This document shows, piece by piece, positions 1 through 6,793 of a stretch of 8,064 nucleotides of DNA. The position numbers were made by a program, and so were the translations under genes. Every line of letters starts with the position of its first letter. Position 1 is the first letter of the stretch. The stretch covers positions 1 through 8,064 of the forward strand of contig JAFGNG010000147.1 of the NCBI GenBank assembly GCA_016927125.1. The letters are read 5' to 3'. The DNA comes from Planctomycetota bacterium. GTDB taxonomy: Bacteria; Planctomycetota; SZUA-567; JAFGNG01. The notes beneath the pieces were generated by a model. That model was given only the letters and a program-made list of their open reading frames with translations, did not search any database and was not told where the DNA came from.

Positions 1-820
1 CTTCGATAATCTCGCCGGGATGCTTGCCTTCCGCTTCTTGAACCCGTGCCGGCTCAGGCACAGCCTTTAAAATATGGAGTTGCATCAGCCGTCCGCGCTT
101 TCCGGCAAAGGTAGTGAATGCCTCCGGCCAGGGCTGGAAGGCGCGAACCAGGCAATCAATCGCGGCAGCACTCATCGACCAGTCAATCATCCCATCCTCG
201 CGGGTAAATTTCGGAGCCTTGCAAGCGCCCTCGGAAGTCTGGGGCAGGGGGGTAAGGGTCCCCTGGTCGATCTGGCCGACAATTGTTACCATTAATTCAC
301 CGGCCAGCAGGCTCAGGCGTTCGAGTACACTACCGGAGGTGTCATCACTGCTGATGGGGGTTTTGATCTTGCCGTAGACCGGCCCGGTATCCCAGTCCGC
401 GTCCAGCTTGAAGATTGTCACCCCGGTTTCGGTTTCACCGTTAAGAATAGCGTGCGGCACCGGTGCCGCGCCGCGATACTTCGGCAAGAGCGAAGCATGG
501 GCGTTGATAAAACCGTGCCGTGGGATTTGTAAAAGCTCATCCGGGATCAGGTGGCCGTAGGCGACCACCACGCAGAGGTCGGGCGCTTCCGCCTGAAGCG
601 TTTGAACGACCTCCGCATTCCCGCGCAACTTCTCCGGTTGAAAGATGGCGAGACCGAGATCTTGCGCGGCCAGGCATACCGGGGTCTGCCGGATCTGCCC
701 GCCACGTCCGGCGGGACGGTCGGGTTGGGTGCCGACCAGGGTGAGCTCATAACCAGCAGCACAAAGGGCTTGCAGGGAGGGGACTGCGAATTCACCGCTA
801 CCGAAGAAGACAATTTTCAT
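1..820 (-). CDS. fmt: Methionyl-tRNA formyltransferase (3' end cut by window edge)
   Basis: Transfers a formyl group from 10-formyltetrahydrofolate to the amino group of Met-tRNA(fMet), making the initiator tRNA for bacterial translation; cytoplasmic. The reading frame is open from the start to position 1, giving about 273 residues of a family usually near 310-320. The N-terminal formyltransferase domain opens MKIVFFGSGEFAVPSLQAL, followed by the folate-site stretch QPDRPAGRG (residues 32-40). The catalytic Asn106-x-His108 lies in NAHASLLPKYRGAAP and the catalytic Asp144 in DADWDTGPV. From about residue 205 the C-terminal tRNA-binding domain begins, with AAAIDCLVRAFQPWPEAF and later PGEI. Two in-frame ATGs stand side by side at 823 and 820. 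A GGA at 830-828 is 4 nt from the first and 7 nt from the second, so I prefer 820. It follows the ubiB-like gene by 33 bp without a terminator and is probably co-transcribed with it. Identification is secure; only the last ~40 residues are missing. Confidence 0.96.
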   Translation of the reverse strand, partial: MKIVFFGSGEFAVPSLQALCAAGYELTLVGTQPDRPAGRGGQIRQTPVCLAAQDLGLAIFQPEKLRGNAEVVQTLQAEAPDLCVVVAYGHLIPDELLQIPRHGFINAHASLLPKYRGAAPVPHAILNGETETGVTIFKLDADWDTGPVYGKIKTPISSDDTSGSVLERLSLLAGELMVTIVGQIDQGTLTPLPQTSEGACKAPKFTREDGMIDWSMSAAAIDCLVRAFQPWPEAFTTFAGKRGRLMQLHILKAVPEPARVQEAEGKHPGEIIE

Positions 821-853
821 CATTATTTCCAAAACTGGCCAGAAGGTAAAGAA

Positions 854-2572
854 TTACTTCTTGTTGGAGCGGATGATACTCCAGATCAGGACAAAGCCAG
901 TAATTACCGCTAGGCCGAAGCCGATAATAGCCAAAAGATAGGCGAGCCTGGTTTCACCCAGCAAAGGCAGGGCGCTGGTGCCGAGGCCACTGCCAGAGAG
1001 AATCAGCGCGGAACCGACAATAATCGCGGCCAAAACCATGGCCAGGCTTAGGCGTGAAGAAGAATGATCAATCCGGGCGGCAAGGTCTTCGAGCGCTTCG
1101 TGATGAAAGATTACCCGCAGCCTGCCGGTGCGGACTTTCTTGAGAATCTCCTTCATATCCCGTGGCAGACGTTTGAGATCGGAGAGAAAATGATAGATGG
1201 AGAAGGGGGAATTTTTAATCATATCCCGGGGGTCGAAATGCTTGCGGAAGATGCGCTTGATAAAGGGTTGCGCGACCTTATCGATACGGAAGCCGGGATC
1301 AAGTTGCTGCGCCACACTGACCACCGTGACGATGCTCTTGCCGAGAAGGACCAGGTTGCGGGGCAGCATCAAGCCATGATTGCGAGTCAAACTGATCAGT
1401 TCCTCAAATAACTGCGCGAGATCCATCTTCTCAATCGGGACGCCGTAATAGCGGTCGATGAGATCAGCCATTTCGGAGCGGAAGCGGCGCATGTCGGCAA
1501 TTTCATCAATATCCCCAATCTCGGCATAGATGTCGGCAACCGTATCGAAGTCGCCGCTGCTGATTGCCATCAGACTCATGGCAAGCTGCTGGCGAAGCTC
1601 CAGGGACACATGCCCGACCTGGCCGAAATCCAGCAGGGCGATACGGCCGTCCGCCAGGAGAAAAATATTTCCGGGATGCGGATCCGCGTGGAAGAGGCCG
1701 GAGATAAAGAACTGGTGCATGAAGATTGTGCCCAGCGAATCCGCTAAGCGTTTGCGCTCGGCTGGCAGCGACGGCAGGGCGCCAAAGTTCGAGAAGGGAG
1801 TGCCGGTAATCTCTTCCACCACCATGACATCATGCGAAACCAGGTCCCAATGTACGCGCGGGATTACAATGCTGTCATCATCCTTGAAGTTGTCCGCAAA
1901 CTTGGCGGTATATGAGGCTTCAGAGACAAAATCCAGCTCGCGCCTGATACAACGGGAGAATTCCTCGCAGATATTCTTCGGCCGCATCGGCCGGATCTCC
2001 GGCAGGTGTTTTTCCATGCGATCCGCAAGCCAGAGAATAATGTCAAGGTCTTCACGGATCCGCGAATCAGAATTCGGGCGCTTGACCTTGACCACCACCG
2101 GGCTGCCATCCTTCAGCTTGGCCCGGTGCACCTGCCCGATGGAGCCGCTGGCAACGGGAGTATCCTCAAAATTAGAGAAGAAATCGTCGAGTTGGCCATG
2201 GAACGCCTTTTCGATCTTGGCAATAGCCAGTTCCGGTGCGAATGGCTCCACCTTGTCCTGCAGGCGCGTGAGTTCCTCGACATAAGCCGGCGGGATCAGG
2301 TCTGGACGGGTGGCGAGGAGCTGTCCCAGCTTGATGAAGGTGGGGCCGAGTTCCTCAAAGAGCTGGGCCAGGCGTTTCGGGGTCGGGACCTCCAGGGGCG
2401 CGCCCGCGCCTTCGCGCTTGATTGCCAGGCGCAGCTTGGAGAGCCCTGGAATCGAGTCCGAGATACGCAGTTGCCCAATCAAATGGCCGAAGCCATGCCG
2501 GGTCAGGATGACCGCGATCTGGGTAGCGCGGCGGATATTGCCATAGGTACGCGGGATGGATAAGAACGACAT
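854..2572 (-). CDS. ubiB: UbiB/ABC1 (AarF, ADCK-like) atypical kinase family protein
   Basis: Member of the ABC1/UbiB atypical kinase-like family. In proteobacteria UbiB is needed for ubiquinone synthesis and acts at the inner membrane as an ATPase or lipid-handling accessory; the exact reaction is unsettled. Numbering from the ATG at 2572 (572 residues): KxGQ motif as KLGQ 81-84; A-rich loop as ASGSIGQVH 141-149; nucleotide-binding Lys at about 162 in VVVKVKRP; the family's ELDFxxEA element at 212-219; catalytic HADPHPGN 295-302; metal-binding DFG 315-317. Two hydrophobic helices near 507-528 and 541-565 form a C-terminal membrane hairpin typical of UbiB. The frame stays open upstream to a TTG at 2632, but that codon lacks a ribosome site and sits about at the predicted transcription start. 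The ATG at 2572 has GGGGA 8 nt upstream and begins the usual MSFLSIPRTYGNIRR. The loop Gly at 143 departs from the usual Ala. The ubiB symbol assumes a quinone role that the context does not prove. Confidence 0.9.
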   Translation of the reverse strand: MSFLSIPRTYGNIRRATQIAVILTRHGFGHLIGQLRISDSIPGLSKLRLAIKREGAGAPLEVPTPKRLAQLFEELGPTFIKLGQLLATRPDLIPPAYVEELTRLQDKVEPFAPELAIAKIEKAFHGQLDDFFSNFEDTPVASGSIGQVHRAKLKDGSPVVVKVKRPNSDSRIREDLDIILWLADRMEKHLPEIRPMRPKNICEEFSRCIRRELDFVSEASYTAKFADNFKDDDSIVIPRVHWDLVSHDVMVVEEITGTPFSNFGALPSLPAERKRLADSLGTIFMHQFFISGLFHADPHPGNIFLLADGRIALLDFGQVGHVSLELRQQLAMSLMAISSGDFDTVADIYAEIGDIDEIADMRRFRSEMADLIDRYYGVPIEKMDLAQLFEELISLTRNHGLMLPRNLVLLGKSIVTVVSVAQQLDPGFRIDKVAQPFIKRIFRKHFDPRDMIKNSPFSIYHFLSDLKRLPRDMKEILKKVRTGRLRVIFHHEALEDLAARIDHSSSRLSLAMVLAAIIVGSALILSGSGLGTSALPLLGETRLAYLLAIIGFGLAVITGFVLIWSIIRSNKK

Positions 2573-2580
2573 TTGGCGTT

Positions 2581-2585
2581 TCCCC
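2581..2585 (-). promoter_or_regulatory. Ribosome binding site deciding the ubiB start
   Basis: Minus strand GGGGA ends 8 nt before the ATG at 2572. No comparable site precedes the TTG at 2632, which is why the shorter 572-residue protein was chosen. Confidence 0.6.
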
Positions 2586-2636
2586 AATAAGCCGGTATAT
2601 TTTGAATCAGGTATCAAGATTATAAATTTCAATGAT

Positions 2637-2666
2637 TTTATAGCAAGTGGAATACGTGAAGCACAA
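2637..2666 (-). promoter_or_regulatory. Candidate sigma-70-type promoter for ubiB-fmt
   Basis: Reading the minus strand there is an extended -10 element, TGCTATAAA (2645-2637), with a weak -35 candidate TTGTGC at 2666-2661 and an 18-bp spacer. Transcription would begin near 2630, giving an untranslated leader of about 58 nt before the ATG at 2572. It sits in the only real intergenic gap of the window, where a promoter separating the glycan operon from the housekeeping pair is expected. The -35 match is poor (3 of 6), so this is a pattern call only. Confidence 0.4.
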
Positions 2667-2713
2667 TGAGCAGACGAAAATGCAGGATTTTACGGGAAAA
2701 CCACCAATGCAAC

Positions 2714-2727
2714 ATAATATATATTAT
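2714..2727. repeat. 14-bp perfect palindrome ATAATATATATTAT
   Basis: A perfect two-fold symmetric AT-only sequence lies just past the end of the SGNH gene and about 70 bp upstream of the predicted ubiB -10 box. An overlapping 6-bp inverted repeat (TATTAT, 5-nt loop, ATAATA on the minus strand) is also possible. It could be an operator, an AT-rich unwinding site or chance in AT-rich DNA; nothing here decides between these. Confidence 0.35.
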
Positions 2728-2760
2728 CGGACATAATAAGTATCGCAGGGAATGGCTGAT

Positions 2761-4290
2761 TTACTTATCTGCCAGGATGTCAGCGATGGCAGCAGTGATC
2801 TCCCTCGTTGCAATCAGGTGCCCCTGGCGGTTCCAATGAGTGTCCTGCAGCAGATATGTGTCTGGCGGATCCTCTGCCGAAAGCGCAGGCAGCAAGTCTA
2901 AAGATTTTATACCAGCGGATTCACAGAAAGCGCTGATTTCACGTTGCGGCCTCGTGCGATCATATTGATTATAATTATTGGCGGTTAGCAGCTCCCAGAG
3001 CTCGTCATCAACCTGGAATTCATCCGGGATCAGCACCACGAGCAGATTACCAGCGGTAGGTTGCTGCATTTCATCTAAAATCTCGTACAGCTCCTGATAG
3101 CGCTGATTAATCTCTCCAGCATATTCAGGTTTAAGACAGACCGGCAAGCGCTTCCGCTCAATTTGCAGAAAAGCTTCCTGGCTGAAGGTTGGAAGAGTTT
3201 CAGCCACAGAGTTATTAGGAGTATCCGAAATATCGCCTTCAGGTGGGATTAATGTCGAAGCAGCCTTCCTCGTATGCTCCTGGTAGAGTGCCACAATCCG
3301 AGCGGGGACGAAGTAGCTGTACCAGAATTCCCGCCGAAGATAAGCCAGCGAGGGTTGGCGCTGTGGCAGCCAGCCAATATCATTGCCGACAAAGATGCAG
3401 ACAAGCGCCAGGTCAGCCTGGTAGGGGGTATAATACTCTTTCAGCAGGTTGAGATAGCCGCGCGGAGAAATGCCATCCACGCTCAGGTTCATAATTTCGT
3501 AGGATTGCTCTTGGTTGCTGGCATCAGCCAGGGAGGTTTCCAGCAGGGTCAGGAAGTTATCCTGATAGCTGACGCCTTCAACCCCGAAAGAATCGGCCAG
3601 TCCGAGGATGCGGATAGTATTGTTCGGTTTAGTCCTCGTGAATTCCCGATCGAAAAATCCCTGGCGGTTGGCGGCGAAGCCCAGGTGCAAGCCTCCGGGA
3701 GTCAGCTTGTGATCACTGATGCGCTTGGCTGCCTTCAGATTCGGTGCAGAGAGAAGAGGGCTGTTGGTCAAGGCCGCAGCGAGGCGCAACCCCCCTTCCA
3801 AGAGCAGCAGGAGCAGCACACAATTAAAACAAGTGAGATCTATTGCCCTCCCGATCCCCTTCCCTGCGAATTTAACAAGCCAACGGTAGAAAAACTGCGA
3901 ACTCATTGCCAGCAGGTGCAACGAGAAAGCAATAACCATCAGCGCGCGGAATAATCCCCGGGGTTGAGGTGTAGCCACAGCGCAGATGACGATCAAGCTT
4001 GCAACCGCTGCATAGAGCCAGTAACGCCAGAATAGACCTGTCTTCAAAACTCCCGCGCGGGGATCGCCAGTTTTAACTATAAACCCAAGGCGAAGCGCCA
4101 GCACTGCGTTAAGAAAGGAACCGAGCAGCGCGACGCAATGGGGAATAAGTTGTTGGCTGGATGAATCCCAATACCGGGATAAGCGCAGGGCCAGGTAGAT
4201 TGAGGCAAGAAGGAAGATCGCCCCAATCAGGAAATAAAAAGTCTTACCGACAGGGGCCTGGTTTGTGGTAGTTGGAGTAGAATAATTCAT
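2761..4290 (-). CDS. Membrane-anchored SGNH (GDSL-like) hydrolase or acyltransferase
   Basis: Probably adds or removes an acyl group (such as acetyl) on a surface glycan in the periplasm. Numbering from the ATG at 4290 (509 residues): five hydrophobic segments near 17-37, 48-73, 87-107, 114-133 and 151-172. Positive charges cluster in the loops at about 74-86 and 134-150, so by the positive-inside rule the C-terminal domain faces the periplasm. That domain (from about 223) carries block I LADSFG with Ser234, a block II Gly near 273, block III VGNDIG with Asn303, and block V DTHWNRQGH with Asp483 and His485, completing a Ser-His-Asp triad. Block I has Ala where GDS is usual. DTHWN-x-x-GH recalls AlgJ/AlgX-type O-acetylation proteins, but the membrane region is not recognisably an OafA-type acyltransferase-3 domain. 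An ATG at 4296 is also possible, but the G run is only 1 nt from it and 7 nt from 4290. It is the last gene of the glycan operon. Confidence 0.82.
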   Translation of the reverse strand: MNYSTPTTTNQAPVGKTFYFLIGAIFLLASIYLALRLSRYWDSSSQQLIPHCVALLGSFLNAVLALRLGFIVKTGDPRAGVLKTGLFWRYWLYAAVASLIVICAVATPQPRGLFRALMVIAFSLHLLAMSSQFFYRWLVKFAGKGIGRAIDLTCFNCVLLLLLLEGGLRLAAALTNSPLLSAPNLKAAKRISDHKLTPGGLHLGFAANRQGFFDREFTRTKPNNTIRILGLADSFGVEGVSYQDNFLTLLETSLADASNQEQSYEIMNLSVDGISPRGYLNLLKEYYTPYQADLALVCIFVGNDIGWLPQRQPSLAYLRREFWYSYFVPARIVALYQEHTRKAASTLIPPEGDISDTPNNSVAETLPTFSQEAFLQIERKRLPVCLKPEYAGEINQRYQELYEILDEMQQPTAGNLLVVLIPDEFQVDDELWELLTANNYNQYDRTRPQREISAFCESAGIKSLDLLPALSAEDPPDTYLLQDTHWNRQGHLIATREITAAIADILADK

Positions 4291-4297
4291 CTTCATG

Positions 4298-4303
4298 CCC
4301 CCC
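4298..4303 (-). promoter_or_regulatory. G6 run acting as ribosome binding site for the SGNH gene
   Basis: The minus strand reads AGGGGGGC before ATGAAGATG. A run of G can pair with the CCUCC of 16S rRNA through one G-U wobble. Its end is 7 nt from the ATG at 4290 but only 1 nt from the ATG at 4296, favouring the second start. Confidence 0.5.
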
Positions 4304-4308
4304 TGCCC

Positions 4309-5304
4309 TTAGGAACGCTTGAGAATTGCAGCCAGGCGGCGTTGTAGGCCCTTGCCCAATAAAAGTACTGACCAGAGCCGAAGGCGCTCGCCCCAGTCCG
4401 GGATTTGAAAACTCCGGGCCCAGAGGCTAAGACGGGAAGTTTTAACTCTCTCCGGAAGTACCTGCAACAGGCCGAAATCCAGTACCGTCTGGAAGCGATC
4501 ACGGATTTGCTGGTTGCAAATGGCGTCAGGAGTAAACTTAAGCTCTTCCAGGTTTTCTCCAAGATGGAGCTCTACTGAAAACTTGTTCCGGGCATAATAA
4601 ATTGCGGCGGCCATGGCGGCATAGCGTTTTTGTTCATAGGCCTGCGCGGAAGAAACCCCGCCGCTGTGTTCACGGAAAGATACTAAAGCTTCCGGGAGGT
4701 TGCCAACCTCACCAAGTTCAGAGAAACGGCACCAGAGGTCATAATCCTGCGAATACCTGAACCAGGGGCGGTACCCCCCTGCCTTTTCATAAGCGGTCCG
4801 GCGAAACATTATCGAGGTATGGGTAAAGTCATTGCGGAAGTAGAGCAATTCGCGCAGCCGTTGGTGTTGACATGCGGGTTTCAGCTTGCGCAAGTAAGTG
4901 CCATTAGCGTCGATCTTATCTGCCCAGCTTCCGCAGAGCACGCGGGAGTCTTTCTCCTCCAGCCAGGCAAGCTGCTTGCGGAAGCGTTCCGGGTGGCTAA
5001 GGTCATCCGCGTCCTGGCGGGCAATGAACCTGCCCCTGGCAAGGTTGCAGCCGTGGATTAAGGCATTCGTAAGGCCCTGGTTCTCCTGGGGGATTACCTT
5101 GATGCGAGAATCTTGCGCCGCAAACTCCTGGAGGATATCCCCGGTGGCATCGGTGGAGCCGTCATTAATTATAATAAACTCAAAGTCTTTGAAATCCTGC
5201 GCGAGAACGCTCGCAATCGCCTCCCGTAGATAGCCCGCGCTGTTGTAAGCGGACATGATAACAGAAACAGCAGAGGTTGGGGAATCGCTCACCGGCTTAG
5301 CCAT
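4309..5304 (-). CDS. Family 2 (GT2) glycosyltransferase
   Basis: Transfers a sugar from a nucleotide-sugar donor to a growing glycan, most likely on the cytoplasmic face of the inner membrane; donor and acceptor cannot be read from sequence. The 331-residue protein has the GT-A fold start AVSVIMSAYNSAGYL (12-25), the nucleotide-binding NDGSTDAT (47-54), the metal-binding DXD equivalent DADD (98-101) after GRFIARQ, and the acceptor-side GGYRPWFRYSQDYDLW (176-191) with Asp187. No convincing membrane helix is present, though the last ~25 residues are hydrophobic and basic and could touch the membrane. The ATG at 5304 overlaps the TGA of the preceding methyltransferase by one base (TGATG), and AAGGA lies 6 nt upstream (5315-5311), so start and coupling are well supported. 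Length is normal for a single-domain GT2. Confidence 0.93.
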   Translation of the reverse strand: MAKPVSDSPTSAVSVIMSAYNSAGYLREAIASVLAQDFKDFEFIIINDGSTDATGDILQEFAAQDSRIKVIPQENQGLTNALIHGCNLARGRFIARQDADDLSHPERFRKQLAWLEEKDSRVLCGSWADKIDANGTYLRKLKPACQHQRLRELLYFRNDFTHTSIMFRRTAYEKAGGYRPWFRYSQDYDLWCRFSELGEVGNLPEALVSFREHSGGVSSAQAYEQKRYAAMAAAIYYARNKFSVELHLGENLEELKFTPDAICNQQIRDRFQTVLDFGLLQVLPERVKTSRLSLWARSFQIPDWGERLRLWSVLLLGKGLQRRLAAILKRS

Positions 5305-6101
5305 CAGTTTTCCTTTTGAAGAATCATGAAGGTCGAATGGCCACAGAGCGGGCTGAGGCAGAGGTTGAAAAGCTGGCGCACCACCCGCAAGCAGAAATTA
5401 CGGCTGTGATATATTTTCTCCAGGAGAGGCTTTAACAGGGCGACTTCGTCTTTAACGCCTTTAGTGGCATCGAAGAGATGCTTCTTTTTGATAATAAAGC
5501 CCAAACCTTCAAAGTGCTTGGCGACTAAGGCGGGCCTTTGCATGAACTGGTAAAAGCCGGTAAGATCACCGTGCTTCTCCGCAATCACGGGATAAAAACC
5601 CAGCCACGCTTTCAGCCTGCGCAGGCAGGAGAAGGCGGGAAAGGTTATAAATAAAATCCCTCCCGGCCTGAGCACCCGCCGGATTTCACTGGCAATGGGG
5701 TCATAACCCTCAGGAAAATGCTCAATTACACCGAGAGACCAGTAGCCATCAAAAGAATTATCTGCGAAGGGCAGCACCCTGACATCGGCAATTATAACAT
5801 CCAGTTCCGGTGCCTGCTGTTTGACAAAGGCAATGGTCTTCTCGGCATAGTCCACCCCGGTGCATCGGAAGCCTGCGTGGTGGAGGGTGTACACCTCCTG
5901 GCCCAGACCACATCCGCCTTCCAGGATGCGCGAGCCTGGGGGAAGGTAAGAGCTGGTCTGGCGGGCGACCCGGCTGAAGGGTGCCTGGTGGTATTTTAAG
6001 GAAGCTACCTGTTGTTGCCAGTGCTTCTCCCAGAATTCCGGTGACGCTTCGTCATTGAAACAGTAGATCCGCTGGAGGTCAGCATCATAAAATTGCTTCA
6101 T
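5304..6101 (-). CDS. Class I SAM-dependent methyltransferase
   Basis: Transfers a methyl group from S-adenosylmethionine; from its neighbours the likely target is a sugar or lipid-linked glycan, but that is inference. The 265-residue protein has the Rossmann-type core: motif I ILEGGCGLGQEV (59-70), the acidic residue after strand 2 at Asp84 in GVDYAE, Asp106 in IADVRVLPF, FDGYWSLGVIEH (117-128), and LRPGGILFITFPA (144-156), as in the Methyltransf_11 type. An N-terminal extension of about 50 residues with FWEKHWQQ and a C-terminal extension of about 100 residues probably form the substrate cap. The ATG at 6101 overlaps the TGA of the upstream methyltransferase (ATGA). A GGAG lies too far upstream (about 13 nt) to be a strong ribosome site, so translation probably depends on coupling. 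The next gene starts in its stop codon (TGATG). Confidence 0.91.
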   Translation of the reverse strand: MKQFYDADLQRIYCFNDEASPEFWEKHWQQQVASLKYHQAPFSRVARQTSSYLPPGSRILEGGCGLGQEVYTLHHAGFRCTGVDYAEKTIAFVKQQAPELDVIIADVRVLPFADNSFDGYWSLGVIEHFPEGYDPIASEIRRVLRPGGILFITFPAFSCLRRLKAWLGFYPVIAEKHGDLTGFYQFMQRPALVAKHFEGLGFIIKKKHLFDATKGVKDEVALLKPLLEKIYHSRNFCLRVVRQLFNLCLSPLCGHSTFMILQKEN

Positions 6102-6784
6102 CGCTTTTTAACCACTCCGTAAAATTCTCCGAACCGGATATCATAGCGCTCAATCCTGAGCCCGGCTTGTTTGAGTTCTTCCCGCAGTTCATCCAGGAGA
6201 TATTCGGTGCGGTGAGTTGGATCCAGGCGCCACTCCATCGCGAATTCGCGTTTATACAGGGGCAGCCAGTCTCGATCAAGCATCGGCACCCGCAATAACA
6301 GGACAGGCGGATTCACCGGGCACTGGTTGTTATACAACGCCTGCAAAAACTGCACGCGGTCATCAATATGTTCCAGCACGTTGGAGAGCACAATGGCGTC
6401 AAGCCTTTGAGAAAAATTAAACCTGGTTGCATCGGCGCAGATATATTCAATGCCTTCACGTTTGAACCTTTCTTTGGCCTCTGCCACACTTTCCGGATTC
6501 TGCTCTATGCCCACCACCTTCTGGCAGGCAGTTTTCAAGTCATATGCCAGCGCGCCATTGCCGCAGCCGACATCCAGCACCACCCAATCCTCCTGCAGAT
6601 TATTAATAAACCACTGGTGATATTTCATTAAGCGATGTTTCGGGTGCAGCTTGTCCGGCTCCAGGTGGGGCGTGAAGTTCCGCAGAACAGCATAGGAAAA
6701 ATTATGCATTCGCAATGCGCAATGCACCAGCAAGCGGGCGATCGCGGGTATAGAAAGCAAGGTTTTGATAGACTTTTTAATCAT
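6098..6784 (-). CDS. Class I SAM-dependent methyltransferase (second, smaller)
   Basis: A second SAM-dependent methyltransferase of 228 residues, distinct from its neighbour beyond the shared motifs, so not a recent duplicate. Motif I is VVLDVGCGNGALA (68-80), the ribose-binding acidic residue Glu94 in VVGIEQNPES, Asp118 in ICADATRF, the strand-4 stretch AIVLSNVLEHI (130-140), then VLLLRVPMLDRDW (161-173). The last part, MEWRLDPTHRTEYLLDEL, is of a sort often seen in methyltransferases of glycan clusters. The first ~35 residues are basic and hydrophobic without acidic residues and may form a membrane-facing amphipathic helix. The ATG at 6784 follows the TAA of the GT4 gene after 9 bp; only a weak, distant AGG precedes it. 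Substrate unknown; methylation of a sugar hydroxyl or a chain end is the likeliest role from context. Confidence 0.9.
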   Translation of the reverse strand: MIKKSIKTLLSIPAIARLLVHCALRMHNFSYAVLRNFTPHLEPDKLHPKHRLMKYHQWFINNLQEDWVVLDVGCGNGALAYDLKTACQKVVGIEQNPESVAEAKERFKREGIEYICADATRFNFSQRLDAIVLSNVLEHIDDRVQFLQALYNNQCPVNPPVLLLRVPMLDRDWLPLYKREFAMEWRLDPTHRTEYLLDELREELKQAGLRIERYDIRFGEFYGVVKKR

Positions 6785-6793
6785 GTTAGCTTT

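Larger units (their letters stand above)
2573..2760. other. AT-rich intergenic region between the glycan operon and ubiB
   Basis: This 188-bp gap lies between the stop of the SGNH gene and the start of ubiB. It holds the candidate promoter at 2637-2666 and the AT palindrome at 2714-2727. I see no GC-rich hairpin followed by a T run on the minus strand. The glycan operon may therefore read through into ubiB or end by another mechanism. No small ORF with a ribosome site stands out. Confidence 0.7.

Noticed and set aside
547..813. Minus-strand open frame of 88 codons inside the fmt region
   Set aside because: It is in a different frame from fmt, whose catalytic residues and domains are continuous across the same bases.
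835..842. Palindrome CTGGCCAG between ubiB and fmt
   Set aside because: It is only 8 bp with no loop or T run, so it cannot be a terminator, and an 8-bp palindrome is common by chance.
1530..2285. Long open frame of 251 codons on the plus strand opposite ubiB
   Set aside because: It lies wholly antisense to a gene with all its family motifs, its translation is rich in Ser and Arg with no recognisable domain, and no ribosome site was seen. It is a by-product of GC-rich codon use on the other strand.
2573..2632. Extension of the ubiB protein by 20 residues from a TTG at 2632
   Set aside because: There is no ribosome site before the TTG, it sits around the predicted transcription start, and the extra residues precede the usual family N-terminus that begins at the ATG with a good GGGGA site.
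3274..3954. Open frame of 226 codons on the plus strand opposite the SGNH gene
   Set aside because: It is antisense to a well-supported gene, its translation is Gln-rich and of low complexity, and no motif or ribosome site supports it.
5304..6784. Tandem duplication as the origin of the two adjacent methyltransferases
   Set aside because: Outside the general SAM-binding motifs the two proteins differ in length, termini and sequence, so they are separate family members.
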